15,168 nt of DNA from JACCZX01 sp963710675 (GTDB taxonomy: Bacteria; Pseudomonadota; Gammaproteobacteria; Burkholderiales; Burkholderiaceae_F), in the NCBI GenBank assembly GCA_963710675.1, contig CAVQBE010000011.1, positions 1-15,168 of the forward strand. Reading direction: 5' to 3'. This document shows, one piece after another, positions 7,367 through 13,911 of this stretch (position 1 is the first letter of the stretch; each line of letters starts with the position of its first letter). The translations under genes were made by a program, and so were the position numbers. Under the pieces are notes generated by a model. The model was not told the DNA's origin, did no database searches, and saw only the letters and a list, made by a program, of their open reading frames with translations.

Positions 7367-8008
7367 ATGAAACGTACATTCAATTTTCCGTTAACGCTGT
7401 CGCTGACTGTTGTGTCACTGATCGCCGTATCGCTGATCGGCTGCGCCTTGTACACCGCGCCGACGCGCGAAGAGACGCTGCAGATCGTCAGGACCTCGTT
7501 TCAGGATCGTGGCATTGCGAAGCTGGATCGGCTGAATCAGTCGGAAATTCAGGTCGCGTGTTCAGAGGTCGCGCTCACTGGTAAGGAACTGCCGAAGGAC
7601 GTCCGTGCACGGCTGGAAAAGCAGGCGCTGGCGACGGTCAAGCTGCCGGCCGACGGCGTTTACCTTGGCGACTTCAAGCAGGGCGAACGGATCGCCCAGA
7701 CCGGCGTCGGCCTTCAATGGAGCGATACCGACAAGACAGTCGCAGGCGGCAACTGCTACGCGTGCCATGAAATTTCGCCGCAGGAAATCGCGTACGGAAA
7801 CATCGGCCCGTCGCTAAAGGGTTACCGGAAGCTGCGTGGCGATACACCCGCCGTCGTCAGTTACACGTGGGGCAAGCTGTGGAATTCGCATGCGTACAAC
7901 GCGTGTTCACAGATGCCTCGCTACGGTGACGCGAACATCCTGACGACCGCGCAGCTGAAGGACTTAATGGCGCTGTTGCTTGACCCGAACTCACCCGTCA
8001 ACAAGTAG
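7367..8008 (+). CDS. soxX: Cytochrome c SoxX, partner of SoxA
   Basis: 213 residues, intact. One haem c site CYACH at 130-134 and a later YNACSQMPRYG segment that supplies the axial Met. The middle ADGVYLGDFKQGERIAQTG and GNIGPSLKGY are typical of SoxX. The N-terminal 26 residues are hydrophobic and end LIGC, a lipobox-like sequence, so the protein may be a lipoprotein anchored at the periplasmic face rather than fully soluble; this is a prediction. There is an N-terminal extension of about 70 residues before the cytochrome core, with a Cys in the QVACSEVAL segment. It starts 9 bases after the soxA stop, with AGGAC ahead of the ATG, so SoxA and SoxX are made together. Confidence 0.88.
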   Translation: MKRTFNFPLTLSLTVVSLIAVSLIGCALYTAPTREETLQIVRTSFQDRGIAKLDRLNQSEIQVACSEVALTGKELPKDVRARLEKQALATVKLPADGVYLGDFKQGERIAQTGVGLQWSDTDKTVAGGNCYACHEISPQEIAYGNIGPSLKGYRKLRGDTPAVVSYTWGKLWNSHAYNACSQMPRYGDANILTTAQLKDLMALLLDPNSPVNK

Positions 8009-8027
8009 GACAGTTAGCACGACCGCC

Positions 8028-8521
8028 TTGCATAAGCTGCTGTTAGTGTTGACGGGCGCATTGTGGATCGGCGCCGTCGCCGGCCTCTTGCCCAAAGCCC
8101 GGGCGAAGTCGGAAGTGCCATTGCCTGGCGCGATGTGCAGTTGATCGACGGGCGCACGTTAAAGGCGACCGAGCTCAACGGCAGCGCAGTCGTCGTGCAG
8201 ATCTGGGCATCATGGTGCCCGTTTTGCGCCGCGCAGAATCCGCACGTCCAGAAGCTGCATGATGCGTACCAGAGTCGCGGGCTCAAGGTGCTCGCATTCT
8301 CAATCGATCAAACCGAGCAGGCGGCCAGAGAGTATGTGGACAAGCACGGCTATACATTCAACGTTGCGATGCGTAGCGATGACGTTGATCGATGGTTTGG
8401 CCGCAATCGCACGCTGCCGGAAACATATGTCGTCGATGCCAAGGGCAGGGTGGTCTTCGTGCATCGCGGTGAGATGTTTCCCGAGGATATCGCGGCGTTG
8501 TCGCGCTTTGCAGCGAAGTAG
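8028..8521 (+). CDS. soxW: Periplasmic TlpA/ResA-like thioredoxin SoxW (frameshifted, start uncertain)
   Basis: The mature part has WASWCPFCAAQNPHVQKLH, a thioredoxin-fold active site CPFC (about residues 64-67). It is followed by LKVLAFSID, the cis-Pro region TLPETYVVDAKGRVVFVHRG and an EDIAAL end. SoxW is thought to reduce disulfides on Sox proteins. The mature domain is in one frame (open back to 8063), but a clear hydrophobic signal segment (HKLLLVLTGALWIGAVAGLL) lies in another frame from a TTG at 8028. The two are joined by one missing base (or two extra) between about 8091 and 8108. No ATG precedes the signal segment and the ribosome site is poor, so the start is unsure. Corrected length is about 164 residues. 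It sits between soxX and soxB. Confidence 0.72.
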
Positions 8522-8571
8522 CCGCCGGATGCAAAGAGAAGGCATGCAGTAATTTGAAATGGTCTGATTCA

Positions 8572-10286
8572 ATGAATCGACGCGAGTTCCTGCAAGTTCT
8601 TGCTGTCGCAGCGTCGGGCGGGATGCCGATCGCATCGCACGACGCGCTCGCCGCCGCAGCCGTCGGCGGCACGCCTGTACGACCTTCCTCGCTTTGGCAA
8701 CGTTCACTTTCTGCATTTCACCGATTGCCACGCACAGCTTCTGCCGATCTACTTCCGCGAGCCGAGCGTGAATTTGGGTGTGGGCTCAGCCTTGGGTCAG
8801 CCACCGCACTTGGTCGGCGAGCATCTGCTCAAGCACTTCAGCATTGCACGCGGCACGCCGCAGGCGCACGCATTTACCTATCTCGATTTCGCGCAGGCCG
8901 CCCGCACTTACGGCAAGGTGGGCGGCTTTGCTCATTTGTCGACACTGATCAAGCGCCTCAAGGCGGGCCGGCCCGGCGCTCTGCTGCTTGACGGCGGTGA
9001 TTCGTGGCAGGGATCGGCGACTGCGCTATGGACCAATGCGCAAGACATGGTCGATGCGAACAAGCTGCTCGGCGTCGACGTGATGACCGCGCACTGGGAA
9101 ATGACCTACGGCGCGAAGCGCGTAGCAGGAAATCGTCGAAAAGGACTTCAAGGGTCGCATCGACTTCATTGCACAGAACGTCAAGACCGCCGACTTCGGC
9201 GATCAGGTATTTCCGCCGTACACGATGAAAGAAATGAACGGCGTTCGCATCGGCATCATCGGCCAGGCTTTCCCGTACACGCCCATCGCGAATCCGCGCT
9301 ACTTCATGCCCGACTGGAGCTTCGGCATCCAGGAGGAGAACATGCAGAAGATGGTTGACGAAGTGCGCGGCAAGGGGGCGCAAGTCGTCGTCCTGCTGTC
9401 ACACAATGGGATGGACGTCGACCTGAAAATGGCCACGCGCGTACGCGGCATCGATGCGATTCTTGGCGGCCACACTCACGATGCCGTGCCTCAGCCAACG
9501 CTGATCAAGAATGCCGGCGGCACGACGCTGGTAAGCAATGCCGGCAGCAACGGCAAATTTCTTGCTGTGCTCGATTTCGACGTACGGGATGGCAAGGTCA
9601 GCGACTATCGCTACAAATTGCTGCCGGTATTTGCAAACCTTCTTCCGGCCGATGCTGAGATGTCCGCATACATCACAGGCGTGCGCGCACCGTACGCGGC
9701 GCGTCTGTCAGAAAAGCTTGCGGTCACCGAGGGACTTCTGTATCGCCGCGGCAATTTCAACGGCACATTTGATCAGCTGATTTGTGATGCGCTGATGCAG
9801 GTGCGCGGCGCGGAGATTGCCTTCTCGCCGGGTTTTCGTTGGGGAACGTCGCTGCTGCCGGGCCAGACGATACTGATGGAGCATCTGATGGATCAGACGG
9901 CGATCACATATCCGCACACTACTGTCAGCGAGTTGACCGGCGCTACGATCAAAACGATTCTCGAAGATGTGGCCGACAACCTGTTTAACCCCGACCCGTA
10001 CCTGCAGCAGGGTGGTGACATGGTCCGCGTTGGCGGACTGCAATACGCGATCGATCCGCTTGCAAATATGGGCGGCCGCATCAGCGACTTGCGCCTGGCT
10101 GGGAAGCCGCTCGATGCCGACAAGATTTATAAGGTCGCCGGGTGGGCGCCGGTTGCGGAAGGTGCAAAGGGCGAACCCGTGTGGGAGGTCGTAGCGCACT
10201 ACCTGAAGGACCGCAAGACGGTTAAGCCTCCGCGACTGAATTTGCCGGCCATCAAGGGCGTGAAGTCAAACCCTGGATTTGCGTAG
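8572..10286 (+). CDS. soxB: SoxB, S-sulfosulfanyl-L-cysteine sulfohydrolase (frameshifted)
   Basis: SoxB is the dinuclear manganese hydrolase that releases sulfate from SoxY-bound intermediates. The start MNRREFLQVLAVAAS is a twin-arginine signal. Metal-site motifs of the metallophosphoesterase fold are visible: LHFTDCHAQLLPIYFREP, LLDGGDSWQGSATALWTN, QNVKTADFGD, VVVLLSHNGMDVDLK and ILGGHTHDAVPQP. The C-terminal 5'-nucleotidase-like domain follows. The frame changes twice, both as +1. One is between about 8641 and 8676, at the end of the signal peptide. The other is at 9125 (GTAGCAGG where GTACAGG fits, joining TYGAKRV to QEIVEKDF). The corrected protein is about 570 residues, normal for SoxB. 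Apart from the indels the sequence is well preserved, with no in-frame nonsense codons. Confidence 0.88.
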
Positions 10287-10288
10287 CG

Positions 10289-10791
10289 ATGAAGGCTGCC
10301 GGTCGGCGGCAGTTGCTTGTCGCGCTGTTGCTGGTCGCCGTTGCTGCTACGTGCGCAGCAGAATGCCGCCGAGGAGCGGCTCGCACCGCTTGATGATCTG
10401 CGCAATCTCTCAGCGCTTGATCGCGCGCCACAAGGCGCCGCTGCTGATTCTCTTCAGCACGCCAGGCTGTCCGTTTTGCCGCGAGGTGCGGCGCAACTAT
10501 CTCGCGCCGCGTGTTGCAGAGCAGGCCGCCAAAACGACACCGGAACTGCTGCTGCGAGAAACAGATATCACATCGGAGCGAACCCTCACTGAACTGTCGG
10601 GCGCGCGCATCACCGAGGCGGCATTCGCGCTCGAGCATCACGTGCGCGCGGTGCCCGTTGTGGCATTGTTCGATCAATGATGCGCCCGATCGGCTGAGCC
10701 GTTGGTCGGTCTGGACCGCTCGGGTTTCTACGAGGCCTACCTTGCGTCGGCAATCGATGCATCCCGCAAGCATCTGCGGCAAACTTCGTAA
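10289..10791 (+). CDS. Thioredoxin-fold periplasmic protein, SoxS/SoxW-like (frameshifted)
   Basis: The start is a signal peptide (MKAAGRRQLLVALLLVAVAA), directly after the soxB stop. The core is LILFSTPGCPFCREVRRNYL with a CPFC site at about residues 60-63. It continues through ELLLRETDITSERTLTELSG to RAVPVVALFD, where the Pro fits the cis-Pro loop. It ends GFYEAYLASAIDASRKHLRQ at TAA 10791. Five extra bases must be skipped to read it: near 10352, at 10417/10418 (CTTG for CTG), then at 10678, 10685-10687 and 10695. The last three lie within 18 bases and together restore the frame. Corrected length is about 165 residues. SoxS of Paracoccus reactivates SoxYZ by thiol-disulfide exchange, and a similar role is likely here from position. 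The exact orthology is uncertain. Confidence 0.7.
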
Positions 10792-10864
10792 TCTGATGAG
10801 CCGCAGTGTGCGTTAGAAGCCTTTACGCACGCGTGGCAGACAAGTGTGCAAAGGAGTGTTCGGA

Positions 10865-11378
10865 ATGAAGCAAAAGAGCTTGGCTTTGTTGGCAGCTGCT
10901 ACTGCGTTGGTCAGCATCAGTGCTTCGAGTGTGGCGCAAGTGCGCGCCCCCGACCCGGCACCTCCTGAGGCGGTCTCGCGCTACGTCGTCGGTACGCGCC
11001 TTGGGTACATCACATGCAGCAACAAGTATCGCGACTACGTCGACAAATATGAGCGCTTTGCGCTGGTCAACGAGGGCCAGAACACAGTCACCGGCTCTCC
11101 ACCGTCGGATGAAGACTATCGATCCTGCGTGCAGGAAACGCTGGTCAAGGGCCGCGACATGTACGGTCCTGCCTCCAAGCAGACGATGACGACAGCCTCC
11201 AAAGGCGCGTTAAAGGATTACCAGACCGCATGGGAAAGCTCGCTGACGACGCTGGGGCGCGCCTGGCGGCGAGAAGCCGGCTGAGTATCGTGCGCGGCAA
11301 AGCAAAGTGCTGGCACGGCTCGATGAACTGCAGCGCAAGTTGGAAGCGCAGGCCAAGACCAACGTGCGACATCCGTAA
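10865..11378 (+). CDS. Unidentified periplasmic protein between sox and sor genes (frameshifted)
   Basis: I do not recognise this family. The N-terminus is a clean signal peptide (MKQKSLALLAAATALVSISA, cut near SVAQ). AAAGGAG at 10850-10856 is a strong ribosome binding site for ATG 10865. The mature protein is polar and has two cysteines, in LGYITCSNKYRDYV and in DYRSCVQETLVKG, which could form one disulfide. No CxxCH, metal site or membrane helix is seen. The first frame ends at 11284, but a +1 shift near 11262 opens a lysine/alanine/glutamine-rich helical tail (ARLDELQRKLEAQAKTNV) that ends at TAA 11378. This gives about 170 residues. Its place between the thioredoxin and sorA suggests a role in sulfur oxidation or Sox/Sor maturation. 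The tail may be a short coiled coil. Confidence 0.6.
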
Positions 11379-11432
11379 TTCCAGCTAGTTGATACGCACT
11401 AAGTTTGCGTGATACGTTTTCGAGCTACGTGC

Positions 11433-11451
11433 GCCGCCTAGCGGCTATTTT
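11433..11451 (+). terminator. Possible short intrinsic terminator before sorA
   Basis: GCCGC (11433-11437), a CTA loop and GCGGC (11441-11445) form a perfect 5-bp GC stem, followed by TATTTT. It lies 55 bases after the unidentified gene and 44 before sorA. The stem is short and the T run is broken by one A, so termination strength is doubtful. An outer TACGT/ACGTA repeat flanks the hairpin, which may mean a regulatory or attenuating role instead. Confidence 0.35.
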
Positions 11452-11494
11452 GACGTACGCTTGTGTCGTTTCGTTTTTCCGCTGAGGAGTGTCG

Positions 11495-12733
11495 ATGACT
11501 AGTTCTACCGATTTATCTCGCCGCCGAATGCTTGCCGCCGGTTCGGGCGCGCTTGCCGCAGCCGGCCTGGCCGGCGCGTCACGAGTGGTTGCGCAGACCC
11601 CGCCATCGACGCCCGCTGCCGCCTCACAATCGAAGCCACTTCCCGCGTACGTTGCGTGGAAAGATGCAGACAGCATGATCGTGCATCGCCAACGACGATC
11701 GAGACAAAACGCACCGCAATGGGCGCGAGCATGATCACGCCAGCCGATCGTCTTTACATTCGCAACAACTTGCCGGCGCCGGACGTGTCGATTGTCGCCA
11801 ATCGCGATGCATGGCAAGTTTCCGTCGAGGGTGTGCAAGCAGCCTCGGACATTGACCGTAGCGGATCTGAAAACGCTCGGGCTCGAAACAATTGCAATGG
11901 TCCTGCAGTGCTCGGGCAATGGGCGGAGCTACTTTCCAACGAAGCCCGCCGGCACGAGGTGGACCGTGGGTGCCGCAGGCAACGTCATCTGGAGCGGGGT
12001 TCCGCTGCGAGCGTTGTGCAGTCTCTGGGCGGCATCAGCCCCGGCGTGCGATTTCATCACAGGAACCGGCGGCGAGACGTTGCCTGCTGGCATCGATCCA
12101 AAGACCGTCATCGTCGAGCGTTCGGTGCCGATCAGTAATGCTGGATGACGCATTGCTCGCATGGGAAATGAACGGTGAGCCCGTGCCACACGCACACGGC
12201 GGCCCGCTGCGACTGATCGTCCCCGGCTACAGCGGCGTCAACAACGTCAAGTACATCAAGCGCCTTGCGTTTACACGTGATCAAACTGACGCTGCGATCC
12301 AGCGCACTGGTTATCGAATGCATCCTCCCGGCACCAAGGGCGACCCAAGCTTTCCGCCGGTGTGGGAAATGGGTCCGAAGTCATGGATCAATTCTCCGGC
12401 GCCGGAGGCGGGTCCGGTGCGCAGCGGTTGGGTGCAGATCCAAGGCGTTGCGATGGGCGGCATGCAGGCGCCGCGCAGAGTTGACGTTTCACTTGACGGC
12501 GGCAAAACGTGGCGCGAAGCGAGCTTCATCGGTCCGAATCTGGGTCGCTATCGCCTGGCGTCCATTCGTTCTGCAAGCGCAAATGAAACCGGGGACATAC
12601 TGCATTGTCTCGCGCGTCACGGATTCGCAGGGCAACGTTCAGGACGAAAACACACCGGACAATGCCGGTGGTTATCTGAATGCCGGGTGGCGCGCACACG
12701 CGGCTCAACGTCACGTTGCATAAGACCTTTTGA
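11495..12733 (+). CDS. sorA: Sulfite dehydrogenase (cytochrome c) molybdenum subunit SorA (frameshifted)
   Basis: SorA oxidises sulfite to sulfate in the periplasm, giving electrons to SorB. The N-terminus has a twin-arginine signal (LSRRRMLAAGSGALAAAG), preceded by TGAGGAG at 11483-11489. The Mo-ligand segment is MVLQCSGNGRSYF (C at about 139), followed by GTRWTVGAAGNVIWSGVPLR. Later landmarks are PLRLIVPGYSGVNNVKYIKR, VDVSLDGGKTWREASF and NAGGYLNAGWRAHA. Five single-base indels break it: one missing base near 11686, and extra bases near 11836, 12136, 12552 and 12704. Read across them, the end is VNVTLHKTF with TGA at 12731-12733, and the protein is about 411 residues, as expected for SorA. 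It belongs to the same superfamily as SoxC but is the SorA branch, shown by CSGNGR in place of CGANGGMEW. Confidence 0.85.
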
Positions 12734-12741
12734 GGTGCGTA

Positions 12742-13065
12742 GTGGATAGGATCTTGGCGCTCTGCGCCGCGTTGGCAGTGCCTGCAACCTTTGGGCTTGC
12801 CTATGCGAGCAACGCCAACGATCCAGGTCGGCAATTGTTCGTCAAGGATGCGGCACCGCCGTGCGCGGTCTGCCACACGCTCGCCGACGCGGGGGCAATT
12901 GGCAATATCGGTCCGTCACTGGACGAGCTGAAACCCGATGCGCCGCGCGTGATCAAGGCTCTGAAAACCGGCATCGGCCAGATGCCGGCCTATACGCAAC
13001 TGTCGGACGAGCAGATCCAGGCAATCGCACGCTACGTCGAGCGCGCCTCTGGCGCCGCGAAGTAA
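12742..13065 (+). CDS. sorB: Monohaem cytochrome c subunit SorB of sulfite dehydrogenase
   Basis: 107 residues beginning with GTG at 12742, chosen because TGAGGTG (12731-12737) sits just upstream. The upstream TTG at 12730 lacks such a site and would overlap the corrected sorA end. The signal peptide spans about residues 1-22. The haem c site is CAVCH at 41-45 and the axial Met is in GIGQMPAYTQLSDEQIQAIA near residue 84. SorB receives electrons from SorA, with which it forms a tight dimer, and passes them to the respiratory chain. It follows sorA by 8 bases and is intact. It is the last gene before the tRNA, so the sox-sor transcript probably ends near here; no strong terminator hairpin is visible in the 34 bases to the tRNA. 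Confidence 0.85.
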   Translation: MDRILALCAALAVPATFGLAYASNANDPGRQLFVKDAAPPCAVCHTLADAGAIGNIGPSLDELKPDAPRVIKALKTGIGQMPAYTQLSDEQIQAIARYVERASGAAK

Positions 13066-13099
13066 CGGGCCTGCTCAACTCGGGCAGAATCTCGGCTTC

Positions 13100-13189
13100 G
13101 GAGGCGTGGCCGAGCGGTTTAAGGCACCGGTCTTGAAAACCGGCAAGGGCGTAAGTCCTTCGTGAGTTCGAATCTCACCACCTCCGCCA
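13100..13189 (+). tRNA. tRNA-Ser (anticodon UGA)
   Basis: The sequence folds into a class II cloverleaf. The anticodon stem is CCGGT/ACCGG with loop CTTGAAA, so the anticodon is TGA at 13134-13136. It has the long serine variable arm (AAGG/CCTT, 13145-13160) and a T arm GTGAG-TTCGAAT-CTCAC. Discriminator G (13186) and an encoded CCA (13187-13189) follow. The acceptor stem GGAGGCG/CACCTCC has one C-A mismatch (13105/13180). It starts 34 bases after sorB and ends 3 bases before the convergent DUF1353 gene. Confidence 0.95.
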
Positions 13190-13192
13190 GAA

Positions 13193-13798
13193 TTATCCCG
13201 GTACCTCAGTCGAATTGCCGAACAGACAGTACGCAGGTGACTCTGCTACGGGGATTTCAGTGATGATGCCGGGTGCGAGTGTGGAGCGGTAGTCGCGCCA
13301 CACGACCTCCGGCCCGAAGTTGAGTGCAGTCTCGGGGACGATTCGAATCAGTCCTCGTTGTCGTTCGTCCGCATTGTTCAGCCACGGCTGACCGCCGCCT
13401 AATCGAACTCCCTCGTAGATTGCGATCCGCTGTCCGCCGTCGACACTCGATTCTTTCATTGCAATCATCAGAAGATTGTCGGCCTGCTCTCGCGAGCACC
13501 CTTGGGTCCAGTACAGATAGTCGTGAACAATGGCGGCCTTGCTATAACGTCCGTGCGCCGACAGACCGAATGACCAGAACGCTTGTGGAATGCTTGCGAA
13601 GTCTGTGACGAAGCCTCGTGGCACAACGATGACCGTAGATGTCTGGCCGATCTGATAGCGGAGGTTTTCCATCAGCACCCAGTCCCTGTTGTCGGCAAAT
13701 GGCTTGAGAACAGGGGCGGGTATCGGCTGCTGTCCGGTTGCCAATGAACAGCAGACTCCTGCCACTACTGCAACTAGGCTTGACACCTCGGTCTTCAT
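13193..13798 (-). CDS. DUF1353 family protein with signal peptide
   Basis: 201 residues. The N-terminal ~22 residues are hydrophobic and carry a Cys pair (AGVCCSLATG), so the protein is secreted or possibly a lipoprotein. The DUF1353 core is VVPRGFVTDFASIPQAFWSF followed by AAIVHDYLYWTQGCSREQADN and LLMIAMK. DUF1353 proteins are found in phages and bacteria, where the H-D-Y segment resembles a metal or catalytic site, but their function is not established. This one is chromosomal in appearance, since no other phage gene is near. It is convergent with sorB and the tRNA; its TAA is 3 bases from the tRNA CCA end. It has no evident link to sulfur metabolism. Intact frame. Confidence 0.75.
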   Translation of the reverse strand: MKTEVSSLVAVVAGVCCSLATGQQPIPAPVLKPFADNRDWVLMENLRYQIGQTSTVIVVPRGFVTDFASIPQAFWSFGLSAHGRYSKAAIVHDYLYWTQGCSREQADNLLMIAMKESSVDGGQRIAIYEGVRLGGGQPWLNNADERQRGLIRIVPETALNFGPEVVWRDYRSTLAPGIITEIPVAESPAYCLFGNSTEVPG

Positions 13799-13911
13799 GG
13801 CAGCTCCCGAATCATGAGTGCTCTACTGAAGGATGATGGCGAGCACATTGCGCCGTCGCGCCTGCGTTGGCAAGAACCAGGATGGGTGATGCTTTTCGCT
13901 AGTCTCACGGC
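13799..13911. other. Divergent intergenic region, no gene
   Basis: The 113 bases separate the start of the DUF1353 gene (minus strand) from the start of the ABC ATPase (plus strand), so promoters for both should lie here. I see no convincing -35/-10 pair, operator palindrome or small ORF. Confidence 0.4.

Noticed and set aside
3826..12733. Programmed ribosomal frameshifting or RNA editing to express the broken genes
   Set aside because: There are many sites with no common slippery heptamer or downstream structure, both signs occur, and three lie within 18 bases. Error or decay explains them better.
3244..12733. Insertion sequence or transposon as the cause of the broken genes
   Set aside because: No transposase, terminal inverted repeats or target duplications are visible; all breaks are single-base.
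13193..13798. Prophage remnant, because DUF1353 occurs in phages
   Set aside because: It has a signal peptide, and no integrase, structural or lysis gene accompanies it.
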